DNA of 64,000 nt, taken from assembly GCA_963801195.1 (NCBI GenBank), contig CAWDDX010000007.1, positions 1,178,001-1,242,000 of the forward strand, given 5' to 3'. Origin of the DNA: SZUA-36 sp963801195 (GTDB lineage: Bacteria > Pseudomonadota > Gammaproteobacteria > Xanthomonadales > SZUA-36). Made by a program: the position numbers and the translations under genes. Each line of letters starts with the position of its first letter. Position 1 is the first letter of the stretch. Positions 26,560 through 35,233 of the stretch are shown piece by piece. The notes beneath the pieces were generated by a model. It searched no databases. It saw nothing but the letters and a program-made list of their open reading frames with translations, and was not told the DNA's origin.

Positions 26560-26955
26560 CGGTACTTGGTCTCCAGGATATGTTCCTGGTTAGTATTACA
26601 AAAGCATAACACGGATGGTTTACTCCTCAACAGAAATGGCCGTTAATAATTATCAATTGTATTTGTTTACAGCGATTCTGACGTCTGGGAAATGGCTATT
26701 TTCCAAGAAAACGTTTGTTGAATCAGAGCCTTATTAATCAGTCCTCACACGTGCCGACACCCAAGGTGTTTTCGTATGTTGCGCCTTACTGAATTTACAC
26801 TATACTCTATAGACGATATCAATATATCCTGTAAACATTAATTTGCGAACAGTAAATGCTTAAATCCCTAGGTGTAATATCCCGTTCATAACGGGCTGTT
26901 GCGCGGTTACATTTTTGCCAGGGATTAGCAACGGCACTTGAAAAGGGAGGGAGGA
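26560..26955. promoter_or_regulatory. Divergent T6SS promoter region
   Basis: This 396-bp AT-rich stretch separates tagH (leftward) and tssA (rightward), so it should hold the promoters of both T6SS arms. It contains TATACTC and TATAGA stretches near 26802-26812. A perfect hairpin CCCGTT-CAT-AACGGG (26881-26895) lies about 60 bp upstream of tssA, at a place suited to a regulator or leader structure. I found no sigma-54 -24/-12 element. The tssA ribosome-binding site AAAAGGGAGGGAGG is very strong. Confidence 0.45.
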
Positions 26956-28017
26956 ATGCGACTTTCGGCTGAAGAGCTAAGCCAGCCAATATCCGACGAT
27001 TTACCTTGCGGTGAAGACTTGGAATACGATCCCGTATTCCAGGAAATGGAAGTCATGATGCAGACGACCGACGAGCAGGAATTCGGCGATACCATCATAC
27101 CGGGGACCGGTCCTGACTGGAAAGGTGTTGCAGAGCAGGTCGATGACCTGAACCAACGGACACGAGACTTAAGAGTGCTCACCTATGGAGCGCTTGCGGA
27201 TTTGAGTTTAAAAGGCCTGAAAGCATTCAGTGACTCCCTGGAGTCTCTTAACACATGCATCGAAGTGTTTTGGGACAGTATCTATCCTCAACTGGATGCC
27301 GATGATGATGACGACGCGACCATGCGGCTGAATTGTCTGCAAATTCTGAATGATTACGAAATGGTCAGTTTTGGACTCGAGAGGGCTCCGTTGATAGAAG
27401 TCAGGGGACTTGGTGCATTTTCATTACGCGACATCGAGTTGGCAGAAAATAAGACGAGTCCGGTCGGAGATGAAAAGGTTCAGGATATCGGCTTGATACA
27501 AGGGGCATTCGGCAATGCCGACGCCGATGTGTTAGCCACCCTGGGCGAAGGTGTGAAGGGTTCGATTGCACAACTGAACCGGACCAATGAACTCTGGGGC
27601 CGATTGGCCGCGAATTCGTCAGCGATTAATTTTGACGAGATATTGAAAGTCCTGGAAGAGATTCGTCACGCGATTAAGAAGTATGCACCTGCCGCTGCGG
27701 CAGCCGCAGCTGCAGATACAGCAACGGACAACCCCGAAAGTTCTACCGTTGCTCAAGAGCAAGGTTCACCCGTTTCTGTGAGTAGTGCGAATATGAGTGG
27801 TGCGAATATGAGTGGTGCGATCAACAGCCGTACTGATGTGATTAATATGATTGACAAGATATGTGATTATTACAGCAATCATGAACCATCAAGTCCTATT
27901 CCCCTGTTATTGCGAAGGGCTCAACGATTGGTTCCCAAGTCATTTGTTGAAATCCTCGAGGACATAGCCCCCGACGGTATCGCGCAATTGCAGATCGTCA
28001 GTGGCGATACGAACTAG
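26956..28017 (+). CDS. tssA: T6SS protein TssA (ImpA)
   Basis: A 353-residue protein. The N-terminal ImpA_N domain is evident from LSQPISDDLPCGEDLEYDP, TGPDWKGVAEQVDDLNQRTRDLRV and WDSIYPQLDADDDDD. An Ala-rich linker (about 246-290) contains a short repeat SGANMSGAN. The C-terminal domain includes YYSNHEPSSPIPLLLRRAQRLV. TssA guides baseplate priming and sheath growth. I chose the ATG at 26956, preceded by GGGAGGGAGGA; a TTG at 26938 gives six more residues without support. Confidence 0.92.
   Translation: MRLSAEELSQPISDDLPCGEDLEYDPVFQEMEVMMQTTDEQEFGDTIIPGTGPDWKGVAEQVDDLNQRTRDLRVLTYGALADLSLKGLKAFSDSLESLNTCIEVFWDSIYPQLDADDDDDATMRLNCLQILNDYEMVSFGLERAPLIEVRGLGAFSLRDIELAENKTSPVGDEKVQDIGLIQGAFGNADADVLATLGEGVKGSIAQLNRTNELWGRLAANSSAINFDEILKVLEEIRHAIKKYAPAAAAAAAADTATDNPESSTVAQEQGSPVSVSSANMSGANMSGAINSRTDVINMIDKICDYYSNHEPSSPIPLLLRRAQRLVPKSFVEILEDIAPDGIAQLQIVSGDTN
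27785..27820 (+). repeat. 15-bp tandem repeat inside tssA
   Basis: The 15-bp unit GTGCGAATATGAGTG occurs twice in direct succession and a third time in part. It keeps the reading frame and encodes the SGANM repeat in the flexible linker of TssA. It may vary in copy number between strains. Confidence 0.8.
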
Positions 28018-28112
28018 CGGAAGCGACGTAATTCACAAAAGAGTCAGAAGTAAGCAAAAACGCAATAACACCTATGTTATTTTAATAATGAACTTAAGTC
28101 AGGAGATTAAAA

Positions 28113-28637
28113 ATGGGTTCTGAAAGCAGTCAAAAATTTATCGCGCGTAATCGTGCGCCGCGCGTTCAAATCGAATACGACGTAGAAGTTTACGGGTCGG
28201 AGAAAAAGGTCCATTTGCCATTTGTACAAGGTGTAATGGCTGATCTTGCTGGTAAACCTGCCACGCCACAGGCGCCGGTTGCTGATCGTAAGTTCCTGGA
28301 GTTCGATGTCGATAATTTCGATGACCGAATGAAAGCGATGAAACCACGCGCCGCATTTCGCGTAGACAATACGCTCACGGGTGAAGGCCAGTTAAACGTC
28401 GATTTGACATTTGAGAGTATGGACGATTTTTCGCCGGCAGCAGTCGCCAGCAAAGTTGATTCCCTGAATAAATTGCTCGAAGCACGCACACAGCTAAGCA
28501 ATCTGGTTACTTATATGGATGGCAAGACCGGTGCCGAGGAATTGATTGCAAACGCTATAAAAGACCCTTCGCTTTTGCAGTCCCTGGTAGCAGCGCCAAA
28601 ACCTGATGACGGCTCAAAAGATGAAGGTGAGAAATAA
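28113..28637 (+). CDS. tssB: T6SS sheath small subunit TssB (VipA)
   Basis: A 174-residue protein with the TssB pattern: NRAPRVQIEYDVEVYG near the start, KKVHLPFVQGVMADLAG, FLEFDVDNFDDRMKAMKPR and LTFESMDDFSP. TssB pairs with TssC to form the contractile sheath. An AGGAG Shine-Dalgarno precedes the ATG. The stop is 2 bp from tssC. Confidence 0.95.
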   Translation: MGSESSQKFIARNRAPRVQIEYDVEVYGSEKKVHLPFVQGVMADLAGKPATPQAPVADRKFLEFDVDNFDDRMKAMKPRAAFRVDNTLTGEGQLNVDLTFESMDDFSPAAVASKVDSLNKLLEARTQLSNLVTYMDGKTGAEELIANAIKDPSLLQSLVAAPKPDDGSKDEGEK

Positions 28638-28639
28638 TC

Positions 28640-30133
28640 ATGGCTGAAGAAAAGAAAGTCTCCGGACAACAGGCAGCGACAGCGGTTGCTGAAACCAGTG
28701 ATTTTGCTTCACTGTTAAACAAGGAATTCAAGCCCAAAAGTGACCGTGCCCGTGCGGAAATCAGCACGGCCGTTGAAACCCTCGCGGAATATGTGCTCAA
28801 AGACACCGCCATTGTTTCCGAGGACGCAGTTGCTTCAATTCAGTCATTGATCGCACAAATCGATCAAAAATTGACCGAACAGGTGAACAAGATCATGCAC
28901 CATGAAGATTTCCAGCAATTGGAAAGCGCGTGGCGCGGACTCTCTTACATGGTCAACAATACCGAAACCGACGAATCACTGAAAATCAAGGTCTTGAGCA
29001 TTTCCAAGAAAGATCTGCACAAGACCCTGAAGAAGTACAAGGGTACAGCCTGGGACCAGAGCCCGCTCTTCAAGCAGTTGTACGAGGCGGAATACGGTCA
29101 GTTTGGTGGTGAACCTTTTGGGTGTTTGACGGGTGATTATTATTTTGATCATAGCCCCCAGGATGTAGAAACGCTGAAAGGGATGGCGCAAATCTGCGCA
29201 GCGATGCATGCGCCGTTTATATCGGCGGTTGCACCAAAAACCCTGCAATTTGACTCGTGGAGTGAACTTAGCAACCCACGTGACCTGACCAAGATTTTTG
29301 GAACACCCGAGTATGCTGCATGGCGTTCACTGCGTGAATCCGATGATTCCCGTTACTTAGGCTTGGCAATGCCGCGTTTCCTCGGTCGCACACCTTACGG
29401 CGCCAAAACTGATCCGGTTGATGAATTCGATTTTGAAGAAGACACCGAAAGTGCGAATTCAGCAAATTACCTCTGGTGCAACGCGGCTTTTGCGATGGCT
29501 ACCAATATCAACAGGTCATTCAAAATGTATGGCTGGTGCTCACGGATTCGTGGTATCGAATCGGGCGGTGCAGTTGAAGGTTTACCCACCCATTCCTTCC
29601 CAACGGATGATGGTGGTGTCGATATGAAATGCCCCACTGAAATTGCAATCAGTGACCGCCGCGAAGCGGAATTGGCAAAAAATGGGTTTATGCCACTGAT
29701 TCACAAGAAGAACTCTGACTTTGCAGCGTTTATTGGCGCACAATCATTGCAGAAGCCACAAGAGTATGAAGATCCGGATGCTACCGCGAATGCCAACCTG
29801 GCCGCACGTCTGCCTTATTTGTTTGCAACCTGCCGTTTCGCTCACTATTTGAAATGTATCGTGCGCGACAAGATCGGTTCATTCAAAGAGCAGAACGATA
29901 TGCAGATCTGGCTCAATAAATGGATCAAGCAGTATGTTGACGGAGACCCAAAGAATTCCAGCGAAGCCATCAAGGCACGGAAACCTTTGGCGGCTGCGGA
30001 AGTGGTGGTGGAATCAGATGAGAGTAACCCGGGTTACTACCGTTCCCGGTTCTACCTGAGACCCCACTATCAATTGGAAGGCCTGACCGTGTCGTTGCGT
30101 CTGGTTTCCAAGTTACCTTCAGCCAAAGGCTGA
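28640..30133 (+). CDS. tssC: T6SS sheath large subunit TssC (VipB)
   Basis: A 497-residue protein of standard length. It has MHHEDFQQLESAWRGLSYMV, LSISKKDLHKTLKKYKG, LAMPRFLGRTPYG and the complete C-terminal handshake strands ending YYRSRFYLRPHYQLEGLTVS. With TssB it forms the contractile tube that drives the Hcp needle. It is the canonical copy; a second, fused relative lies at 46606-48117. Translation is coupled to tssB. Confidence 0.96.
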   Translation: MAEEKKVSGQQAATAVAETSDFASLLNKEFKPKSDRARAEISTAVETLAEYVLKDTAIVSEDAVASIQSLIAQIDQKLTEQVNKIMHHEDFQQLESAWRGLSYMVNNTETDESLKIKVLSISKKDLHKTLKKYKGTAWDQSPLFKQLYEAEYGQFGGEPFGCLTGDYYFDHSPQDVETLKGMAQICAAMHAPFISAVAPKTLQFDSWSELSNPRDLTKIFGTPEYAAWRSLRESDDSRYLGLAMPRFLGRTPYGAKTDPVDEFDFEEDTESANSANYLWCNAAFAMATNINRSFKMYGWCSRIRGIESGGAVEGLPTHSFPTDDGGVDMKCPTEIAISDRREAELAKNGFMPLIHKKNSDFAAFIGAQSLQKPQEYEDPDATANANLAARLPYLFATCRFAHYLKCIVRDKIGSFKEQNDMQIWLNKWIKQYVDGDPKNSSEAIKARKPLAAAEVVVESDESNPGYYRSRFYLRPHYQLEGLTVSLRLVSKLPSAKG

Positions 30134-30139
30134 AAACGC

Positions 30140-30157
30140 CCCGTGTGAGGACACGGG
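30140..30157 (+). terminator. Hairpin after tssC (first of two)
   Basis: CCCGTGT-GAGG-ACACGGG forms a 7-bp GC-rich stem just after the tssC stop. No T-run follows. It may act as an mRNA 3' end stabiliser or partial terminator between tssC and hcp. Confidence 0.5.
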
Positions 30158-30163
30158 CAAATG

Positions 30164-30193
30164 ACTTCCAGACGCGGTTTCGCATCTGGAAGT
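30164..30193 (+). terminator. Hairpin after tssC (second of two)
   Basis: ACTTCCAGACGCG and CGCATCTGGAAGT pair with one mismatch around a GTTT loop, a 13-position stem 7 nt after the first hairpin. Again no T-run. Together the two structures separate the sheath genes from hcp. Confidence 0.5.
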
Positions 30194-30359
30194 TAGTGGG
30201 CTAAATCACATCAATATGTGGAGCGTTCAGGTAATGTTTGTAGTTCGCGGGGGGCTCAAGTCTTTATGTCCAACTTTGTTGGATTTGGCCGAAGCGATTA
30301 CACATTGGTGATATTTCTATATTTTTCTAACTATTATTTCTGATTAAAGGATATTGAGA

Positions 30360-30836
30360 ATGGCAACTTATATACATTTTTCAAATGATGTTGAAGGCCC
30401 TTGTGAGAAGAAAAATCATGAAGGCTGGATAGAGATGGACAGTTGGGGTTGGAGTTGTGCCAGGGAGTTGAGTGGAGGCAACCAGGTTGGCTTGGCTTCA
30501 GGCATTGCAAAGTTTGAAAGTTTGAGTTTTCAGGCATCAATCGGTAGCGCAACGATCGCAATGTATCAAAAAATGCTTTTCGGTGTGCATTTTGATGAAG
30601 TGCTGATCGAGTGTACAAAAAACGTGGGGACTGAAGAACCGGAGCCCTGGCTAAAAATCAAGCTGGAACACGTCCTTGTCGTCGAGATCGCCCAGTCCAT
30701 TGATTCAGACACGGCCGCTGACGACATAAAATTGGCGTTTTCGCAAGTCGAAGTGTCGATCGCGGACCAGAAGAAAGACGGTACCCTGGATACCGAAAAG
30801 ACATTTACGTACGATCTTACGACTGCCGTAGGATAA
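30360..30836 (+). CDS. hcp: T6SS needle tube protein Hcp (TssD)
   Basis: A 158-residue Hcp1-family protein: MATYIHFSNDVEGPCEKKNH, then HEGWIEMDSWGWS, FGVHFDEVLIECTKN and LSFQASIGSATIAMY. Hcp hexamers stack into the tube thrown by the sheath. The ATG at 30360 follows AAAGGATATTGAGA; a TTG at 30354 adds two residues only. The gene has its own 226-bp upstream region with two hairpins and is followed by a strong terminator, which suggests separate high-level expression. Confidence 0.95.
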   Translation: MATYIHFSNDVEGPCEKKNHEGWIEMDSWGWSCARELSGGNQVGLASGIAKFESLSFQASIGSATIAMYQKMLFGVHFDEVLIECTKNVGTEEPEPWLKIKLEHVLVVEIAQSIDSDTAADDIKLAFSQVEVSIADQKKDGTLDTEKTFTYDLTTAVG

Positions 30837-30868
30837 AAGTCGGTAATGTGTTTTGTCGAAAGCCTTTG

Positions 30869-30905
30869 CTGGGCGACGCCTGTTATGCGTCGCCCAGTTT
30901 GGTTT
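30869..30905 (+). terminator. Rho-independent terminator after hcp
   Basis: CTGGGCGACGC-CTGTTAT-GCGTCGCCCAG gives an 11-bp perfect stem followed by TTTGGTTT. It lies 32 bp after the hcp stop and 45 bp before tagJ, so it should attenuate transcription into tagJ-tssEFGH. Confidence 0.75.
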
Positions 30906-30949
30906 GAATTGATCTTAACCGGGGATAGACCCGGCAAACGGGATTTGCG

Positions 30950-31735
30950 ATGACTGCTGAAATTCTATTACAGGCTGGTGACCCTCATGCGGCCCAGGAA
31001 GCGCTTCAGGAACAGGTAAAAAAACAGCCTGCCGACGCCAAACTGCGCGTATTCCTGTTTCAACTGATGGCCGTTAACGGACAGTGGAAACGGTCCCAGG
31101 CGCAACTCGAAATAGCAGGGCAACTGGATTCAGAAGCAGAGCCCATGGTACAGGCCTATCGGGACGTCATTAATTGCGAGTTGCACCGGGAGGCAGTTTT
31201 TGCGGGCAAAAGTAAACCGCTGATATTCGGTGAGCCGGAAGAGTGGGTGGCGTTGCTGGTCGAGGCGCAGCAGGCGTTTGCCAGGGGTGAAATGGATGTA
31301 TTTTCCAAGCTCAATGAACAGGCCTTCGAAAAAGCGGAAACACGCAGCGGCAAAATTAACGGTGAAACCTTTTCCTGGCTGGCGGACGCTGACCAGAGGT
31401 TTGGACCTGTATTTGAATTTATGTTCAATGGACAGTATTACTGGGTTCCGATGTCCCGTGTACAAAAGATGCACAGCGACAAACCCACTGACCTGCGTGA
31501 CTTGATCTGGATGCCCGCAGAGGTCACATGGATCAATGGCGGGAAGCTGATGGTGATGATGCCCGCGCGCTACCCGCGTATCGAAGGCGTTTCCGGCGCG
31601 GGGTTGTTGGCACGCCGCACCGACTGGGTAACACATACTGAAGATTTGGCTGAAGGCACGGGGCAGCGCATTTTTGCGACGGATCAAAATGACTATTCGC
31701 TGCTGCAAGTCCGCAGTATTGAATTCGATGAGTAA
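30950..31735 (+). CDS. tagJ: T6SS accessory protein TagJ (ImpE/SciE)
   Basis: A 261-residue protein of the ImpE/SciE family. The N-terminal half has TPR-like helices (GDPHAAQEALQEQVKKQPADAKLRV), and the C-terminal half has the conserved FEFMFNGQYYWVPMSRV and DLIWMPAEVTW blocks. In P. aeruginosa TagJ binds the sheath protein TssB N-terminus. It occurs mainly in T6SS clusters with the same TssB/ClpV type, in line with this layout. Followed 9 bp later by tssE. Confidence 0.9.
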   Translation: MTAEILLQAGDPHAAQEALQEQVKKQPADAKLRVFLFQLMAVNGQWKRSQAQLEIAGQLDSEAEPMVQAYRDVINCELHREAVFAGKSKPLIFGEPEEWVALLVEAQQAFARGEMDVFSKLNEQAFEKAETRSGKINGETFSWLADADQRFGPVFEFMFNGQYYWVPMSRVQKMHSDKPTDLRDLIWMPAEVTWINGGKLMVMMPARYPRIEGVSGAGLLARRTDWVTHTEDLAEGTGQRIFATDQNDYSLLQVRSIEFDE

Positions 31736-31744
31736 TTACTGAGT

Positions 31745-32248
31745 ATGGGGCAATGGTCCCTAAAAGAAAGGCTTCAGCCCTCTCTGCTTGATCGGTTGAC
31801 GGATTTGGAGCCTGCAGAAAGCAAGGAAAGCAGTTCACAGCAGAGCATGAGTCAGACTCAGTTCAAGGCGGCTGTAATCCGTGATCTTGGCTGGCTGCTT
31901 AATTCTGTGGCCCTGGATGTTTGCGAAGACCTGCAAAAATATCCCGAAGTCCAGCGCTCTGTGCTTAATTATGGTTTACCGGATATGTCCGGCCATACGT
32001 CATCAAACGTGGATGCCCGTAGTATGGAGAATTCCATACGATCGGCAATTCAACAGTTTGAACCGCGCATTATAAAGCACAGTTTAAAAGTCAAAGTACA
32101 TTCAAACCCCGATTCCATGTCACATAATTCACTGGTTTTTGAAATTGCCGGTGCGGTCTTTGGGCAACCTTCGCCATTTCAGGTTGTCTTGAAAAGTGAA
32201 CTGGACCTGGAATGTGGCGAATTCCTGCTCAAAGAGAGTTTTGATTGA
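31745..32248 (+). CDS. tssE: T6SS baseplate protein TssE (gp25-like)
   Basis: A 167-residue gp25-like wedge protein. It starts LKERLQPSLLDRLTD, and contains VIRDLGWLLNSV, SVLNYGLPDMSGH, IRSAIQQFEPRI and, near the end, PFQVVLKSELDLECGEFLL, all typical. TssE forms the baseplate wedge with TssF and TssG. Confidence 0.92.
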   Translation: MGQWSLKERLQPSLLDRLTDLEPAESKESSSQQSMSQTQFKAAVIRDLGWLLNSVALDVCEDLQKYPEVQRSVLNYGLPDMSGHTSSNVDARSMENSIRSAIQQFEPRIIKHSLKVKVHSNPDSMSHNSLVFEIAGAVFGQPSPFQVVLKSELDLECGEFLLKESFD

Positions 32249-32254
32249 TCTGAA

Positions 32255-34129
32255 ATGGATACAAGATTACTTCACCACTACAACACTGAGCTGGATTTCA
32301 TGCGGGACATGGGTGCTGAGTTCGCCCGGCACTTCCCAAAAGTTGCCGGCCGACTGGGTATGGAAGGTCTCGAGTGCGCGGATCCCTACGTTGAGCGGAT
32401 GCTCGAAGGCTTTGCGTTTCTCACGGCCCGTGTACATCTCAAAATTGAAGAAGAATACCCGAAGTTTTGTCAACACCTTCTCGAGATAGTTTACCCGGAT
32501 TACCTGGCCCCGTTGCCATCCATGACCGTCGTACAGTTACAGCCGGATTGCAGCGATCCTGACCTGGCAAAAGGCCAGGTCATAGAGCGGGGTGCGTCAA
32601 TCGAAAGTGGTCTCGGCCAGAATATGCAGACACCTTGTGAATACAGGACTTCACATGATGTCAAGTTGTTTCCGGTAACGGTCGTCGACGCGGATTACCT
32701 GGGAACCCGTGCGGCACTTGCAAACCTGGGTATCAAACCCACTCGCCAGGTCTCTGCAGGATTGCGAATAGGTATAGAGGTCGCAAAGGGTGTTGATGTC
32801 TCTGATCTGAAAATGAAGGAATTGCCGATTTTTATTGGTGGCAGCGGCACCATACCCACGGCGTTGTTGGAGCACGTCCTGGCGGGTGTTTGCGGGTTTA
32901 GTGTGATGACCGGTGATAAAAAAGACAGACAGGTGTTTTCGCTCTCGCGGGATAATGTATGCGCTTTCGGGTTTGAACCTGAGCAAGCCCTGCTAAATTA
33001 TCAGTCCAGGTCATTTGAAGGTTACCGGCTCTTAAGGGAATATTTTGCCTTTCCGGAACGCTTCAGGTTTATCAATTTTACCGGCCTTGATCGTGCTTTG
33101 CCCAAGGGCACAGGACAAAGATTCGATCTGATTGTTCATTTGGATACCCGCAATAGCGATTTGGAAAATGTGATAGGGAAAAATAATTTCCTGCCATTTT
33201 GCGTTCCGGCAATCAATCTTTTCCCGAAACGCGCAGACCGGATCACCCTCAACAACATAGACCATGAGTTTCATGTTTTGGCGGACAGAAGCCGCCCCCT
33301 CGACTATGAAGTTCACCAGGTTTTGGCTGTCGCCGGTTATGGGAAACAGGCCGAGGAACGCAAGCAGTTCCTGCCATTTTACGGTCTGACCGATGCCCAT
33401 ATTCCAGCGGAAAACTCGGCTTTCTATGCCGTCCACCGTAAATCAAGACTGTTGTCATCCCGACAACATTCAAGTGGCGCACGCTCCGGCTACCTCGGAC
33501 AGGAAGTATTTATTTCTTTGGTGGATGCTGAAGAAGCACCCTACAGCACCAAGCTGGCACAATTGGGCGTTAAGACCATGTGCAGCAACCGTGATTTGCC
33601 CATGCAGATTCCCCTCGGGCAGAAAGACGGTGATTTCACACTTACATTCAATGCGCCTGTTGAAAAAATTCGTTGTGTAGCCGGCCCAACCAGGCCCAGA
33701 ACACAGGTAACGACAGGCGATTACGTATGGAGAATCATAAATCATCTTTCACTGAATTTCCTTTCGCTGATAGATGACAATCCTGACGAAGGGGCGGCTG
33801 CATTGCGCGAATTATTGCAGCTTTACACCAAGGGCGACACGGTGGGCGAGCGTCAGATCAACGGGTTGCTGTCGGTGACCGCAAAAGCCGTAACGCGTCG
33901 TTTGCCAATTCCCGGTCCAATAAGTTTTGGACGTGGCCTGGAAATCAAAATGGTTCTGGATGAAACCGCATTTGAAGCCGGAGGAATGTACCTGTTCGGG
34001 TCAGTGATGTCCGAGTTTTTCCGAAAATACGTTTCCATCAATCACGTGACCGAAGTAATCGTACTCACAGACAGCAAAACCGAGGTTGCCAGATGGGCAG
34101 TGAAGGCAGGACTGAGACCGCAGCTTTAA
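32255..34129 (+). CDS. tssF: T6SS baseplate protein TssF (VasA/ImpG)
   Basis: A 624-residue protein of family length. It starts LLHHYNTELDFMRDMGAEFA and has RLGMEGLECADPYVERMLEGFAF, a standard TssF beginning. LPLMP-type and FPERFRFINF blocks and the C-terminal GMYLFGSVMSEFFRKYVSIN are family features. TssF2-TssG makes the baseplate wedge core. Its end overlaps tssG by 37 bp. Confidence 0.94.
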   Translation: MDTRLLHHYNTELDFMRDMGAEFARHFPKVAGRLGMEGLECADPYVERMLEGFAFLTARVHLKIEEEYPKFCQHLLEIVYPDYLAPLPSMTVVQLQPDCSDPDLAKGQVIERGASIESGLGQNMQTPCEYRTSHDVKLFPVTVVDADYLGTRAALANLGIKPTRQVSAGLRIGIEVAKGVDVSDLKMKELPIFIGGSGTIPTALLEHVLAGVCGFSVMTGDKKDRQVFSLSRDNVCAFGFEPEQALLNYQSRSFEGYRLLREYFAFPERFRFINFTGLDRALPKGTGQRFDLIVHLDTRNSDLENVIGKNNFLPFCVPAINLFPKRADRITLNNIDHEFHVLADRSRPLDYEVHQVLAVAGYGKQAEERKQFLPFYGLTDAHIPAENSAFYAVHRKSRLLSSRQHSSGARSGYLGQEVFISLVDAEEAPYSTKLAQLGVKTMCSNRDLPMQIPLGQKDGDFTLTFNAPVEKIRCVAGPTRPRTQVTTGDYVWRIINHLSLNFLSLIDDNPDEGAAALRELLQLYTKGDTVGERQINGLLSVTAKAVTRRLPIPGPISFGRGLEIKMVLDETAFEAGGMYLFGSVMSEFFRKYVSINHVTEVIVLTDSKTEVARWAVKAGLRPQL

Positions 34130-35124
34130 GCTTCCTCGCCGAGGTCAGTGAAAAACCCTATCAATACGGTTTTTTTCAGACCGTTCGACGTATCAACTGC
34201 TTTTACAACGACAAGCCGCTTACCGGGCAGTCTTTCAGGCCCTCGGACGATCCGATCAGGTTTACACAGGAGCCGTACACATTTTTCGCGCCCGCCACGC
34301 TCGGTGGACTGAAAATCGACGGATCCAGTCCTTATCCGCAGTTATCACAACGGTTTCTGGGTCTGTTTGGTCCCAATGGACCTTTGCCGCTGCACTTGAC
34401 AGAGTATGCCAGGGATCGCTCACGCCACCACCGCGACCATTCGCTTGCGGCATTTGCCGATATGTTTCATCACCGCGTGGTGAGTCTTTTCTACGCTGCA
34501 TGGGCGCAGTCACAACCGGTGGTGCAATTTGACCGGCCGGGTGAGGATCGCTTCGCCATGTATGTGGGTTCCCTGATTGGACTTGGACCAAAGTGTCTCA
34601 GGGGGCTTGATGGAATGCACCATGTTTCCAAGCTCGCATTCGCCGGACACCTGAGTTCGTTACCCCGTCACGTCAATGGTCTCGTGTCTCTTATCGAAGG
34701 CTATTTTAACGTCCCAACAGCGGTTCGGGAGTTCATCGCACACTGGATGCACATACCGCCCAATGACCTCGTGCGGCTCGGCGAAGCCGGGATGAATGGT
34801 TGCCTTGGTCAAAATACCATTATTGGTGAGCGGGTCTGGCAGCGCCAGGACAAATTCCAGTTACGCCTTGGGCCACTGAGTCTTGACCGGTACGAGGCGT
34901 TCCTGCCTACCGGAAAATCCTTCAATGCACTCGTAGCGGCGGTTAGAAATTATGTCGGCATTGAATTTTTATGGGAAGTTAACCTTATACTCAAGAAAGA
35001 AGAAAAACCGGTGACCTGTCTCGGCAAAAGCGGAGCGCTCGGCTGGACCAGTTGGCTGGAAACAGATAGCCGGGTAGACCATGTCGACGATTTGCTGTTG
35101 CAGGTCCAGAATTATGTTAACTAG
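34093..35124 (+). CDS. tssG: T6SS baseplate protein TssG (VasB/ImpH)
   Basis: A 343-residue protein with KPYQYGFFQTVRRINCF, a QSFRPSDDPIRFTQEP block, the LFGPNGPLPLHLTEYARDR motif and LPRHVNGLVSLIEGYF. These match TssG. It begins inside the 3' end of tssF, so its translation is coupled. It pairs with TssF and TssK in the baseplate. Confidence 0.94.
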   Translation: MGSEGRTETAALSFLAEVSEKPYQYGFFQTVRRINCFYNDKPLTGQSFRPSDDPIRFTQEPYTFFAPATLGGLKIDGSSPYPQLSQRFLGLFGPNGPLPLHLTEYARDRSRHHRDHSLAAFADMFHHRVVSLFYAAWAQSQPVVQFDRPGEDRFAMYVGSLIGLGPKCLRGLDGMHHVSKLAFAGHLSSLPRHVNGLVSLIEGYFNVPTAVREFIAHWMHIPPNDLVRLGEAGMNGCLGQNTIIGERVWQRQDKFQLRLGPLSLDRYEAFLPTGKSFNALVAAVRNYVGIEFLWEVNLILKKEEKPVTCLGKSGALGWTSWLETDSRVDHVDDLLLQVQNYVN

Positions 35125-35233
35125 CAGTGCAGCCACAGTTAGCCTGTGAAAGCATCATTAATCAGGATGCAGTACATTTAATATTATAAGTAACCAATAA
35201 TTGAATCCACATCAGTGAGAAGGAGTTAGGACG

